The position numbers and the translations under genes were made by a program. A DNA stretch of 62,619 bases, taken from NCBI RefSeq assembly GCF_000747095.1, contig NZ_JQGL01000041.1, positions 1-62,619 on the forward strand, written 5' to 3'. Origin of the DNA: Sulfuricurvum sp. MLSB. Its GTDB lineage: Bacteria > Campylobacterota > Campylobacteria > Campylobacterales > Sulfurimonadaceae. Under the pieces are notes generated by a model, which was given only the letters and a program-made list of their open reading frames with translations, was not told the DNA's origin and searched no databases. Shown here piece after piece: positions 18,694 to 29,840 of the stretch; within the stretch, counting starts at the first letter, position 1, and every line of letters begins with the position of its first letter.

Positions 18694-19536
18694 ATGGCGA
18701 AAGCATCTGCACTCGGTCGAGGTCTTGGAGCGCTGCTCAGCGAAATCGAAGAAGCGTATGAAAACGAACTCCCCAAAAAAGGCGGGGTTGAAGAAATCCC
18801 TCTCGTCAAAATACGCCCCAATCCGTATCAGCCCCGTAAACATTTTGATCCCGAATCACTAGCAGAACTCAGTGAATCGATCAAAACGCACGGATTGCTT
18901 CAGCCGATTGTCGTCAAGGAAGATCTCGACGGCTATATTTTGATTGCCGGTGAACGCCGTTTACGGGCCAGCAAACTTGCCAAAACAAAAACGATCAAAG
19001 CAATCGTCGTTTCGGTCAGTGACGATCAGATGCGTCAGCATGCGCTGATCGAGAATATTCAACGCGACGAACTTAATCCGATCGATTTGGCGCAAGCGTA
19101 TCAGGAGCTGATCGAGATTCATGAACTGACGCACGATCAGCTCTCGCATACCGTCCATAAAAGCCGGGCACAGATCACGAACACTCTTCGTTTGCTCCAA
19201 TTGGGAGATAAAGGACGCAAAGCGCTGGCTGATGGCAAGATCACCGCAGGACACGCCAAAGTGATCGTTGGTCTTGAGCCTTCCGAACAGGCGTTGATGA
19301 TCGATTCGATTATCGGGCAGAAGCTGAGCGTCCGGGATGTCGAGAGCATGGTCAAAAAGATTAAACTTCCTTCGGCTTCCGTTTCGCCGCAGGTGCCTGT
19401 GAATGAATTAAATTTTGCTTCGTTGAAAAAGCGTTTGAATGAGTTTGGTTATAAATGTGGCACCAAAGGTGACAAGTTAACCATCGAATTTGAAAATAAT
19501 GCCCAAATTGAATCATTTTTAGACCTACTTTCCTAA
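18694..19536 (+). CDS. parB: chromosome partitioning protein ParB
   Basis: CTP-dependent DNA clamp that loads at parS and works with ParA. It has 280 residues. The N-terminal basic box (GRGLGALLSE) binds ParA. The ParB/Srx domain carries NPYQPRKHFD and the CTP-binding GERRLRASKLA. The HTH region includes LTHDQLSHTVHKSRAQITNTLRL, and the C-terminal dimerisation domain ends the protein. I saw no parS-like palindrome nearby. An AAAGGAG ribosome-binding site precedes the ATG. Confidence 0.95.
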   Translation: MAKASALGRGLGALLSEIEEAYENELPKKGGVEEIPLVKIRPNPYQPRKHFDPESLAELSESIKTHGLLQPIVVKEDLDGYILIAGERRLRASKLAKTKTIKAIVVSVSDDQMRQHALIENIQRDELNPIDLAQAYQELIEIHELTHDQLSHTVHKSRAQITNTLRLLQLGDKGRKALADGKITAGHAKVIVGLEPSEQALMIDSIIGQKLSVRDVESMVKKIKLPSASVSPQVPVNELNFASLKKRLNEFGYKCGTKGDKLTIEFENNAQIESFLDLLS

Positions 19537-19576
19537 TATCTGCCCGCGTTTAACTGTCCCTTCAATTTACTAGTTG

Positions 19577-19582
19577 TATAAT
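19577..19582 (+). promoter_or_regulatory. putative -10 box for the ATP synthase genes
   Basis: TATAAT lies 22 bases before the first stalk gene, in the 68-base gap after parB, and is followed by an AGGAGG ribosome-binding site. It could drive the whole atp-tol run. Confidence 0.5.
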
Positions 19583-19604
19583 CACGCAACTTTTAGGAGG
19601 TGGT

Positions 19605-20027
19605 ATGTTAGATATAAGTCCGATGCTGCTTGGCAGCACACTGATTGTCTTCCTTGTCCTTATTGCCGTACTAAACAGTTTGCTTTACAATCCTCTTTTC
19701 AATTATATGGAAAAACGGGATGCGGATATTAAACACGATTTGGAGCAAGTTGGAAACAACGACTCTGAAATCGCCGCATTTCACGCCAAAGCCGAAAAGA
19801 TTATGAGTGATGCCAAACTGGAGGCCGCGGCTTTAAGAGAAAAAGTTATTGCTGAGGCCAAAGCGCTGGCAAATAGCAAAATCGAGGCAAAGCGTGCTGA
19901 ACTGGCACTTGAGTACACGAAGTTCGAAGAGGCACTCTCGGAAGAACGTGCACGATTGAAGGAAGCACTGATGAGTGATGTTCCTTCATTCCAATCTGCT
20001 GTATCAGCAAAACTAAATCAAATTTGA
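19605..20027 (+). CDS. atpF': F1Fo ATP synthase subunit b'
   Basis: One of two different peripheral-stalk subunits. It has 140 residues: an N-terminal transmembrane helix (about 9-27), a LYNPLFNYMEKRDADI junction and a long charged helix rich in Ala, Glu and Lys. Campylobacterota, like cyanobacteria, use a b/b' heterodimer rather than two identical b chains. A strong AGGAGG ribosome-binding site precedes the ATG. The disrupted b gene starts 10 bases later. Confidence 0.92.
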   Translation: MLDISPMLLGSTLIVFLVLIAVLNSLLYNPLFNYMEKRDADIKHDLEQVGNNDSEIAAFHAKAEKIMSDAKLEAAALREKVIAEAKALANSKIEAKRAELALEYTKFEEALSEERARLKEALMSDVPSFQSAVSAKLNQI

Positions 20028-20037
20028 GGGGGACGCC

Positions 20038-20367
20038 ATGAGTAAAATTATCGTAACGGTATTGATGCTGGGCGCCTATCTTTTTGGATCGGAAGCTGGA
20101 GCAGAGGGTTCGACGGATATCGTTCAAAGAACGGTCAACTTCCTTATTTTTGCCGGAATTCTTTATTACATTTTAGCGGAGCCGGTCAAAAATTATTTTA
20201 GCGGGCGAAGTGCGGAAATTGCCGATGAACTGGATAAAGTTCAAGAGCGTCTTCGTGAATCAAAACGTCTTAAAGAAGCGGCTGAGCATAAAGTAGAAGA
20301 AGCTGTACGTTTCGCAAATGAACTGAGCGAAATGGCTAAAAAAGAGAACAAAATTTTGAGAGCGTAA
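20038..20367 (+). CDS. atpF: F1Fo ATP synthase subunit b, N-terminal part of disrupted gene
   Basis: The reading frame encodes 109 residues: a leader-like hydrophobic N-terminus, the membrane segment TVNFLIFAGILYYILA (about 32-47), the FSGRSAEIADELDKVQERL stalk helix, then KKENKILRA and a TAA at 20365-20367. Related b subunits are, from memory, about 170 residues. The missing C-terminus is encoded immediately downstream in the +1 frame (20360-20476). The stalk as read here could not reach the top of F1, so this is either a real loss of function or an assembly or sequencing error. All other ATP synthase genes present are intact. Confidence 0.85.
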   Translation: MSKIIVTVLMLGAYLFGSEAGAEGSTDIVQRTVNFLIFAGILYYILAEPVKNYFSGRSAEIADELDKVQERLRESKRLKEAAEHKVEEAVRFANELSEMAKKENKILRA

Positions 20368-20476
20368 AATGGTTCGTGAAGTCGTTACAGAAGTGATGAA
20401 TGACGTCATGAACAGCAGCAGTGATGCTCTTGGCAAAGAGGCTATGACCGAAATCTTGAAAAAGAAGGTGGCCTAA
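20360..20476 (+). pseudogene. atpF: C-terminal fragment of atpF in the +1 frame
   Basis: Codons from 20360 read ERKMVREVVTEVM..., ending ILKKKVA at the TAA at 20474-20476, a typical C-terminal end of an epsilonproteobacterial b subunit. The frame is +1 relative to the upstream part, and the combined length (about 145 residues) is still roughly 25 residues short of the relatives I know. This points to an internal deletion whose length is not a multiple of three at the junction AATTTTGAGAGCG. atpH starts at the next base. Confidence 0.8.
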
Positions 20477-21013
20477 ATGCAGTATGAGCTAATTGCCAAA
20501 CGCTATGCCAAGCCGTTGATCGACATGTGCGATCAAAGCGCTTTGGAAAATCTTTCTGAGCTTTTGAACGGAGTTGCTGAATCATTCAAGAATGAAAAAT
20601 TGATTCGAATCATGAACAGCGGCGATGTCAAAAGCGAAGCAAAGACGCAATTGATCCTGGATATGGTTGCTCCGGCAAAAAGCCAGACCGTCAATAACCT
20701 GATCAAATTGCTGGCTGAAAACGGCCGCCTTCCACTTATTCCTGCTCTGGCAGCTGAATTGAAGCGGGAAATCGCACGTTCAAAACGGATGTACAAAGGA
20801 CGAATTTACAGCGACAGCGCAATCGATCAAGCATCGGTTGACGCCATCGCGCGTGATCTTGGAAACAAAGTCGGTGCAACCATCGCTTTGGAATACGTTC
20901 CTGCACAATACGACGGCATCCGTGTCGAAGTGGATGAGCTGAATGTTGAGATCAATTTTTCAAAAAGCCGCCTCAACGCTCAGTTGGTTGAGCACATTTT
21001 AAAAGCAATTTAA
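20477..21013 (+). CDS. atpH: F1Fo ATP synthase subunit delta
   Basis: Connects the peripheral stalk to the top of F1. It has 178 residues, with the family N-terminal helical domain (LIAKRYAKPLIDMC) and the C-terminal GIRVEVDELNVEINFSKSRL, corresponding to the usual GxxVKIGDxVIDGSVRxxL region. The ATG follows the atpF stop directly. Identity follows from both sequence and operon position between b and alpha. Confidence 0.93.
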   Translation: MQYELIAKRYAKPLIDMCDQSALENLSELLNGVAESFKNEKLIRIMNSGDVKSEAKTQLILDMVAPAKSQTVNNLIKLLAENGRLPLIPALAAELKREIARSKRMYKGRIYSDSAIDQASVDAIARDLGNKVGATIALEYVPAQYDGIRVEVDELNVEINFSKSRLNAQLVEHILKAI

Positions 21014-21034
21014 CCCTCGCGAAAGGAGAAACTA

Positions 21035-22552
21035 GTGGTAGCAAAAGTACAAGCAGATGAAATCAGTTCGATTATTAAAGAGCGGATTGAGAATTTCGAA
21101 CTTAACGTAGATATTAATGAAACCGGTAAAATCGTCTCATATGGAGACGGAATTGCTCAGGTATACGGCCTAAACGACGTTATGGCTGGTGAAATGGTAG
21201 AATTTGAAGACGGTACACGCGGTTTGGCAATGAACCTCGAAGAGAGCAGCGTAGGGATTGTTGTTCTTGGTAAAGGTAAAGAACTCCGTGAAGGAATGTC
21301 AGTCAAACGTCTTGGACGTTTGTTGCGTGTTCCTGTTGGCGATGCACTTCTTGGACGTGTAGTCAACGCCCTCGGTGAGCCTATCGACGGTAAAGGTCCT
21401 ATCGAAACAACGGAAGTTCGTTTCGTAGAAGAAAAAGCACCTGGTATTATGGCGCGTAAATCGGTTCATGAACCGATGGCAACCGGTATTAAAGCGATCG
21501 ACGCCCTTGTTCCGATCGGCCGTGGACAGCGTGAGCTTATCATCGGTGACCGCCAAACCGGTAAAACAACGGTAGCACTCGACACCATTATCAACCAAAA
21601 AGGTAACGGTGTTGTTTGTATCTACGTTGCAGTAGGTCAAAAAGAATCGACAGTGGCTCAGGTTATCCGCCGTCTTGAAGAGCATGGCGCCCTTGAGTAC
21701 ACGATCATTGTATCGGCTACTGCTTCTGAAGCGGCAGCACTTCAATTCCTTGCCCCGTATACCGGTGTAACGATGGGTGAATACTTCCGTGACAATGCTC
21801 GCCACGGTCTTATCATTTACGATGACCTCTCTAAACATGCGGTAGCATACCGTGAAATGTCATTGATCCTTCGCCGCCCTCCGGGCCGTGAAGCGTATCC
21901 GGGTGACGTTTTCTATCTACACTCTCGTTTGCTCGAGCGTGCAGCGAAACTCAATGATGAAATGGGTGCGGGTTCATTGACGGCTCTTCCAATCATTGAA
22001 ACACAAGCGGGTGACGTTGCGGCGTACATCCCAACCAACGTTATTTCGATCACAGACGGTCAGATTTTCTTGGAAACAGACCTGTTCAACTCAGGTATCC
22101 GCCCTGCGATCAACGTCGGTCTTTCAGTATCACGCGTCGGTGGTGCCGCTCAAATCAAAGCGACCAAGCAAGTTGCCGGAACACTCCGTCTTGACCTTGC
22201 ACAATACCGCGAACTTCAAGCATTTGCTCAGTTTGCTTCTGATTTGGACGAAGTAAGCCGCAAACAGCTTGAGCGTGGACAAAGAATGGTAGAAGTTCTC
22301 AAACAACCTCCATACTCTCCGCTCGGTGCTGAAAAACAAGCGTTGGTTATTTTTGCGGGTAACGAAGGGTATCTTGATGATATCTCTGCTTCTTCAGTTG
22401 TAAAATTTGAAGCAGATCTTTATCCGTTCGTAGAGGCGTCATATCCTCAAATTCTTGAAAATATCCGTAGCTCTTCTAAAATCGACGACGAGACTATGGC
22501 TCTGATGAAAAAAGCGCTCGAAGAGTTTAAATCTACTTTCGTTGCTGAATAA
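21035..22552 (+). CDS. atpA: F1Fo ATP synthase subunit alpha
   Basis: Non-catalytic nucleotide-binding subunit of F1, 505 residues. Walker [20 protein letters not shown] and the [21 protein letters not shown] segment are typical. The start is a GTG at 21035 with a GAAAGGAG ribosome-binding site, giving [12 protein letters not shown]. Codon choice (CGT, GGT, AAA, GTT) is more biased than in flanking genes, as expected for high expression. Confidence 0.97.
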   Translation: MVAKVQADEISSIIKERIENFELNVDINETGKIVSYGDGIAQVYGLNDVMAGEMVEFEDGTRGLAMNLEESSVGIVVLGKGKELREGMSVKRLGRLLRVPVGDALLGRVVNALGEPIDGKGPIETTEVRFVEEKAPGIMARKSVHEPMATGIKAIDALVPIGRGQRELIIGDRQTGKTTVALDTIINQKGNGVVCIYVAVGQKESTVAQVIRRLEEHGALEYTIIVSATASEAAALQFLAPYTGVTMGEYFRDNARHGLIIYDDLSKHAVAYREMSLILRRPPGREAYPGDVFYLHSRLLERAAKLNDEMGAGSLTALPIIETQAGDVAAYIPTNVISITDGQIFLETDLFNSGIRPAINVGLSVSRVGGAAQIKATKQVAGTLRLDLAQYRELQAFAQFASDLDEVSRKQLERGQRMVEVLKQPPYSPLGAEKQALVIFAGNEGYLDDISASSVVKFEADLYPFVEASYPQILENIRSSSKIDDETMALMKKALEEFKSTFVAE

Positions 22553-22560
22553 GGATCTTT

Positions 22561-24863
<2,303 letters not shown>

Positions 24864-24889
24864 TTGCTTCTCGCCTTAAAGGAAACACT

Positions 24890-25282
24890 ATGGAAACACT
24901 CCAACTAGAAGTGCTTACGCCGAGCGGACCGATCTATAACGGTCCGGCTAAAAGCGTCACCCTGCCGGGTGAAGAAGGGGAATTTGGCGTTCTCCCTGAA
25001 CACGTTTCTCTGACAACTTTGCTTCAAGCAGGTGTTGTCGATATCCAAAACGAGAGCGGTAAAACCGAATCGATCGTCGTAAATTGGGGGGTAGTGCAGA
25101 TTACCCACAATAAAGTGGTCGTTTTGGTTGACGGTGCCGTTGCGATCCGAGGCGAAAGCGAAGGCGATATCGCTAAAGCGCTGGATGAAGCAAAATCACT
25201 GATCAACAGTGTTGCCGATTCAAGTACGATGATCGCTTCCGTGTCGGCACGTATCGAATCAGCAGCTCACAGCCTCGTCTAA
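24890..25282 (+). CDS. atpC: F1Fo ATP synthase subunit epsilon
   Basis: Rotor subunit with the N-terminal beta-sandwich (LQLEVLTPSGPIYNGPAKSVTLPGEEGEFGVL) and a C-terminal helical hairpin. At 130 residues it is normal size. It is the last ATP synthase gene here: a (atpB) and c (atpE) are not in this cluster, as is usual in this phylum. tolQ begins 4 bases after its stop. Confidence 0.95.
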   Translation: METLQLEVLTPSGPIYNGPAKSVTLPGEEGEFGVLPEHVSLTTLLQAGVVDIQNESGKTESIVVNWGVVQITHNKVVVLVDGAVAIRGESEGDIAKALDEAKSLINSVADSSTMIASVSARIESAAHSLV

Positions 25283-25286
25283 AACA

Positions 25287-25850
25287 ATGTTTCAGACATT
25301 TGCCGAGTTTTACGACAAAAGCCATCCGGTAACACTTTTTGTGTTGCTGGTCCTCTCTTTCTACTTTATTGCCATCAACTGGGTTTTTTTCTACCGCTTT
25401 TTTTCGCTTAACCAATGGATTTCCAGCGAAAACCAATCTTTAGAGTCACTTTTGATGGGTCAGCACAAAATTCCCGATTATGCTTATTTGAGTCATTTTA
25501 CAAAAACGTCACATCTATCCAAAGCACTTTTCGATCTGGCATCGTATGCTTCAACCAAAGAAGCGACGAAAGGGCTTATGTTCTTGTCGGTGGTTGCTTC
25601 AACTACGCCGTTTATCGGTCTTTTCGGAACGGTTGTATCGATTCTGGATACCTTTGACCATATCGGTCAAGCCAGCGGCACGATGAGTATTATTGCCGCA
25701 GGGGTATCGGATGCGCTTGTAGCAACGGCATCCGGTATTTTCGTGGCGATTTTCGCCTATACCTATCATCAGGTCTTGAAACGCAAATCCTACGAGCTGT
25801 CCGGACTTATCCGCATGCAGGGCGATGCGCTCCTTTCAAAAGAGCTGTAA
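25287..25850 (+). CDS. tolQ: TolQ/ExbB family proton channel protein
   Basis: Inner-membrane motor protein of the Tol-Pal system. It has 187 residues and three hydrophobic segments, the second and third in the conserved region TPFIGLFGTVVSILDTF ... GVSDALVATASGIFVAI, which lines the proton path. The position before tolR-tolA-tolB-pal makes TolQ more likely than ExbB. It follows atpC by 4 bases, so expression may be linked to ATP synthase. Confidence 0.92.
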   Translation: MFQTFAEFYDKSHPVTLFVLLVLSFYFIAINWVFFYRFFSLNQWISSENQSLESLLMGQHKIPDYAYLSHFTKTSHLSKALFDLASYASTKEATKGLMFLSVVASTTPFIGLFGTVVSILDTFDHIGQASGTMSIIAAGVSDALVATASGIFVAIFAYTYHQVLKRKSYELSGLIRMQGDALLSKEL

Positions 25851-25852
25851 TT

Positions 25853-26242
25853 ATGTTCGATTGGGATGAAAAACCGGAACTGAACATCACGCCCCTTGTG
25901 GATGTGATGCTTGTTTTGCTGGCCATCTTGATGGTTATTTCTCCCAATATCGTCTACGAAGAGTTGATTCGTCTTCCCAAGGGTTCGGCGCAAAAGGAAC
26001 TCTCCAAACTTCCTCCCGTTAATATTACCATTACCAAAGAGGGAGAGATCAAAGTCAACAAAGAGACATTCAAAACAGATTCTTTTGCCGACAATTTTTA
26101 CCGCTATGCCCAGACATTAGACACCGAAGCTACGGTCATGATCAGCGCGGATGAAAGTTTGGGATATGGAGAGGTAATGTCAGTCCTTTCAACCGTTAAG
26201 CGGGCAGGTTTTCGTGAAGTTTCTTTGGCTACGGCCGGTTAA
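25853..26242 (+). CDS. tolR: TolR/ExbD family protein
   Basis: 129-residue partner of TolQ. It has one N-terminal transmembrane helix with the critical Asp in LVDVMLVLLAILMV, preceded by the family NITPL motif. A periplasmic peptidoglycan-binding domain follows. The ATG lies 2 bases after the tolQ stop. Confidence 0.92.
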   Translation: MFDWDEKPELNITPLVDVMLVLLAILMVISPNIVYEELIRLPKGSAQKELSKLPPVNITITKEGEIKVNKETFKTDSFADNFYRYAQTLDTEATVMISADESLGYGEVMSVLSTVKRAGFREVSLATAG

Positions 26243-26277
26243 AACTATTTTAGAGTCTCTGAAACGGATGCTGTAAA

Positions 26278-27027
26278 ATGGGTTTGCACAATGAACGTTA
26301 TTTTTTTCTTAGCGGCCTTATCTCTCTCTCGCTATTTGCTTTTTTGGTCATATTGATCGGATACAGTGTCCTCACATCGGCTAAAATCGAGCAATTCGCC
26401 ATGACTCAAAGCGAATTCGTCTCTGTCTCGATCGCCGTTTCAGAACAGAATGCCCAAACTGAGATGATGAGCGAAACGCCTCAGACTGTTACTCAACCGC
26501 TTGAAGAGAAGCTTGTTCCCGTAGAAGAGAAGGCACCCGAAGCCGCTCCCGAAATATCCGATCTCTTTTCACAGGTCAAACCTCGCAGCGAACCGAAAAA
26601 AAATCCGGAGAAGGCCAAGCGCAGCGAAGAACTGAGCGCCCTCGAAAAAGATATTATGACACTGGCTCAAAAGCAGCGTTTTACCGACAAAGTCAAAAAT
26701 ATCGAACTGGTGAAGCCGGGATTGAAAATGGTAGTGCAGGGAGGATCTTCGGGGCCGATCGTTAACGAATACCATGCTAAGATTCAGGGACTGATTTATG
26801 CCCATTTCCATCCTCCGACCGGATCGGAGGGGCAGGCGGCACGCGTACGGATCAAGATCAGTCCTGCGGGTAAATTGATCTCGTATAAAGTCATCGCCTA
26901 TTCGGGGAATGCATCATTGAATAGTGAAATCGATTGGTTGAAAGAGCGGCTGGGATCGGTTCTTTTTCCCTCGCATCCTGAGAGAAGAGATGCGGTTTTA
27001 GAATGTATATTGACGGCCAAGGAGTAG
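26278..27027 (+). CDS. tolA: TolA-like protein with TonB C-terminal domain
   Basis: A 249-residue periplasm-spanning protein: an N-terminal transmembrane helix (about 12-32), a Glu/Pro/Lys-rich middle (about 55-130) and a C-terminal TonB/TolA fold (IYAHFHPPTGSEGQAARVRIKISPAGKLISYKV). It couples TolQR to Pal at the outer membrane. Sequence alone cannot separate TolA from TonB; the operon context decides for TolA. Confidence 0.85.
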   Translation: MGLHNERYFFLSGLISLSLFAFLVILIGYSVLTSAKIEQFAMTQSEFVSVSIAVSEQNAQTEMMSETPQTVTQPLEEKLVPVEEKAPEAAPEISDLFSQVKPRSEPKKNPEKAKRSEELSALEKDIMTLAQKQRFTDKVKNIELVKPGLKMVVQGGSSGPIVNEYHAKIQGLIYAHFHPPTGSEGQAARVRIKISPAGKLISYKVIAYSGNASLNSEIDWLKERLGSVLFPSHPERRDAVLECILTAKE

Positions 27028-27031
27028 CCAT

Positions 27032-28279
27032 TTGAAATTTATTTTTGTTTTATTTGCGGCAGTTTGTTTTCTTCGGGGTGCCGATACGACGATTGAAGTG
27101 GTTAAAGGGGTAGAAGCTTTGCCGAAACTTGTGGTAGAAGATGCTTCGCCCATGAAAAACGATACCAGTCTGAAAATGGCCAAAATGCTGGCAGCCGACA
27201 TGGAAGTCGTTTCGCTGTTCAACGTTGATGATAGTTACGCGGCGGCTCCTTTTGAAGCACTTTCTCCGGCACCGAGCCACAAAGACGCACAATATGTTCT
27301 TCGATACCGTCTGAATAATGACGGTGCAGGCGGGATTAAAGCAGACATCAAGCTGATGCAAAACGGCACAGATATTTTCGTGAAATCATATGTATTGAAA
27401 CAAACAGAAATGGCAGTGTTTTTAGCGCATTCGATTGCGTATGACATCAATGCAAAAATGGGCGGTGCACCGATGGAATGGATCAAACGTAAAGTATTGC
27501 TGATCCGACTGACCGCACCTCGGCGTGCGGATATCATTGCCGCGGACTATACGCTTTCGTATCAGAAAGTGATTTTGACGGGTGGAATGTACGGCTTTGC
27601 CAAATGGGCAAACCGCGAACAGACGGATTTGTATTATACGTCGCTGTCGGATTTCAAGCCGACGATTTACAAAATGAACCTCTCCAGCGGCAAACGAGAA
27701 AAACTGATCGCTTCGGACGGGATGGCGGTATGTTCGGATGTCAGCGAAGACGGCAAGCGTCTTTTGCTGACACTTGCGCCCAACGGCCAGCCGGACATTT
27801 ATCTGTATGAAACACTGACGCAGAACAAGACGCGGCTGACGGATTACACGGGCATCGATGTCAACGGGCAATTCATGGGGACGGACGGAATCGCATTTGT
27901 CTCAAACCGCATGGGATATCCGAATGTGTTTGCAAAAAAATTCAACAGTTCGGCCGTAACGCAGCTGGTTTATCAAGGGAAAAATAATTCTTCTTTGAGC
28001 TCCTACAGAAATTTTCTGGTTTACAAAGCCCGTGAAAATACCGCTACATTCGGAGGGAATTCTTTTAATCTGCATCTATTGTCGCTCAATTCAGGAAACA
28101 TCAAACGCCTGACGGCAAGCGGAGAAAACGACTTTCCCCGTTTTTCACCCGACGGGGAGGCTGTTTTATATATCAAACAGGAAGGCTCGCGCAGCTCTGT
28201 AGGCGTTATCCGGCCAAGTATCAACAAAAGTTTTGCCTTTCCGTTGAAAATGGGGCGGATTCAGTCGATTGATTGGTAA
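27032..28279 (+). CDS. tolB: Tol-Pal system protein TolB
   Basis: Periplasmic beta-propeller that binds Pal. It has 415 residues, with a short signal peptide (FIFVLFAAVCFLRG), an N-terminal domain, and repeats of the propeller type (SEDGKRLLLTLAPNGQPDIYLYE; FSPDGEAVLYIK). The start is a TTG at 27032 with an AAGGAG ribosome-binding site 8 bases upstream. Confidence 0.92.
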   Translation: MKFIFVLFAAVCFLRGADTTIEVVKGVEALPKLVVEDASPMKNDTSLKMAKMLAADMEVVSLFNVDDSYAAAPFEALSPAPSHKDAQYVLRYRLNNDGAGGIKADIKLMQNGTDIFVKSYVLKQTEMAVFLAHSIAYDINAKMGGAPMEWIKRKVLLIRLTAPRRADIIAADYTLSYQKVILTGGMYGFAKWANREQTDLYYTSLSDFKPTIYKMNLSSGKREKLIASDGMAVCSDVSEDGKRLLLTLAPNGQPDIYLYETLTQNKTRLTDYTGIDVNGQFMGTDGIAFVSNRMGYPNVFAKKFNSSAVTQLVYQGKNNSSLSSYRNFLVYKARENTATFGGNSFNLHLLSLNSGNIKRLTASGENDFPRFSPDGEAVLYIKQEGSRSSVGVIRPSINKSFAFPLKMGRIQSIDW

Positions 28280-28333
28280 TGTTAACCGTTTTTTCGATAC
28301 CATAACACCATATTGTAATAAAGAGGTGATAGC

Positions 28334-28888
28334 ATGATGAAAAATGCAGCTTTGATTAGTGCCGCAGTAGCACTATTGGTTTTGAGTGGATGTAGCAGCA
28401 AGGAGCCTGCAATTGATGCGACGGCGTCTTCGGCGTCGGCAACAGGCGCGAGTTCAAGTACTGCGGGTACTACAGGCACAGATTCCAATGCGGTTATCGC
28501 CCCGATTACCAGTGCAAGCGCGACAGACGCTACGGCTTCTGCAGCAGTCGGAACAAACGGTTCTGAAGGCGGGTTGGTGAACATTTTGTTCGATTACGAC
28601 AAATTCGATATCCGTGAAGACATGCAAACGGCGATGAAAAACAACAGTGCGCAAGTGAAAGACAAATCGGTCAAACTTGAAGGTAACTGTGACGAATTCG
28701 GGAGCGACGAGTACAACTATGCGTTGGGTCTTAAACGTGCCAATGCCGTTAAAGCAGCTCTTGTCAACGACGGTATGAATCCTGATTCCATCACGATGGT
28801 CAGTTTCGGAGAAGGCAATCCTGTCTGTCTGGAAAAAACGCCTGAATGCTGGCAAAAAAATCGTCGTGTTGAATTCAAACTTCCCTAA
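28334..28888 (+). CDS. pal: peptidoglycan-associated lipoprotein Pal
   Basis: Outer-membrane lipoprotein that anchors the envelope to peptidoglycan. Of 184 residues, the lipobox LSGC places the lipidated Cys near residue 20. A long Ala/Thr/Ser linker follows (to about 75). The OmpA-like domain has LFDYDKFDIR, GNCDEFGSDEYNYALGLKRA and the CLEKTPECWQKNRRVEF ending. The linker is unusually low in complexity. Confidence 0.95.
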   Translation: MMKNAALISAAVALLVLSGCSSKEPAIDATASSASATGASSSTAGTTGTDSNAVIAPITSASATDATASAAVGTNGSEGGLVNILFDYDKFDIREDMQTAMKNNSAQVKDKSVKLEGNCDEFGSDEYNYALGLKRANAVKAALVNDGMNPDSITMVSFGEGNPVCLEKTPECWQKNRRVEFKLP

Positions 28889-29767
28889 ATGCGTACATCC
28901 GTTACGTTTTTAACTCTACTTTCTCTAGCCCTGTCCGCATCGGAGCCTTCGGTCTTCGGGGCAGGCAATCTGAACAGTCCCAATCCATACGGCTTAACCA
29001 ACGAAGAAAAACTGATTCTTGAAAATAAAAAAGAGATTCAGACAGTCATGCAGAAGCACAACGTGCAAAATGCTAAAGTTGAGACGGTGACCGAGCGTCT
29101 GGACGGGCTGCAGACGATTATCGAAGGGTTGGCACAAACCACCAACGAGCATAAGCAGATACTGCAGCGTCTCGGTGATACTTCTGCGGAAAACAACACG
29201 ACGCAAAGCATCGGCGAGCTAAAGAAGCAAGTTGACGCCAATACGCAAAACATCGCGCAATTCAAAACATTGCTCGAGGAACTTTCGGTTGTTGTGGACG
29301 GGATTAACAGCAATTACGTTACGAAAGAACAGTTCGGTTCACTGATTAAACAGCTTAAACTCAAACTTCCCGCAGCCGAGGCTCCGAAAGCCTCGACAAA
29401 AATGAGTGCCACGGCGATCGAAAAAGAAGCCGCCCGTTTATTCGGTGAAAAACAATATGCCGAAGCGCAGGTTTTATTCGAACAGATGATTCAAAAAAAG
29501 CATAAGACGGCGGAAGCGTATTATATGCTCGGAGAAACCCATTTTGAACGTAAAGCATACAAAGAGGCAGTCTTAAGTTATAAAGAAAGTGCCTCCCGTA
29601 ACGAAAAAGCGCTTTACATGCCGACTTTGCTCCTTCACTCTGGGATTTCGATGGAAAAAACGGGTGACAATGCAATGGCAAAAGCGTTTTACCAAGCGAC
29701 TGTATCCAAATACGGCGGCAGCGGGGCTGCCAAGGAAGCACAAGAACGGTTAGCTAAGCTAAAATAG
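28889..29767 (+). CDS. cpoB: Tol-Pal associated protein CpoB/YbgF
   Basis: Periplasmic protein linking Tol-Pal with peptidoglycan synthesis at division. It has 292 residues: a signal peptide (to about residue 17), a coiled-coil region (about 30-140) and C-terminal TPR repeats (ARLFGEKQYAEAQVLFEQMI; AEAYYMLGETHFERKAYKEAV). The ATG is the base after the pal stop. Confidence 0.9.
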   Translation: MRTSVTFLTLLSLALSASEPSVFGAGNLNSPNPYGLTNEEKLILENKKEIQTVMQKHNVQNAKVETVTERLDGLQTIIEGLAQTTNEHKQILQRLGDTSAENNTTQSIGELKKQVDANTQNIAQFKTLLEELSVVVDGINSNYVTKEQFGSLIKQLKLKLPAAEAPKASTKMSATAIEKEAARLFGEKQYAEAQVLFEQMIQKKHKTAEAYYMLGETHFERKAYKEAVLSYKESASRNEKALYMPTLLLHSGISMEKTGDNAMAKAFYQATVSKYGGSGAAKEAQERLAKLK

Positions 29768-29806
29768 CTATCGGCTCACTTTCAGCATTGCTATAGGTAA
29801 ATGTGC

Positions 29807-29812
29807 TAAAAT
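29807..29812 (+). promoter_or_regulatory. putative -10 box for slyD
   Basis: TAAAAT lies 28 bases upstream of the slyD ATG in a 73-base gap after cpoB, followed by a TAAGG ribosome-binding site. Confidence 0.3.
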
Positions 29813-29840
29813 CGCAAAATCTTAAAAGTAAGGCTATATT

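Noticed and set aside
17700-19610. A parS site or replication origin near parA-parB
   Set aside because: No 16-base parS-like palindrome, DnaA-box cluster or dnaA/dnaN gene could be seen; chromosomal par genes can lie away from the origin.
20341-20380. Programmed +1 frameshift that would rescue atpF
   Set aside because: No recognised slippery site with a stimulating element is seen, and the joined product would still be about 25 residues short, so deletion or error is more likely.
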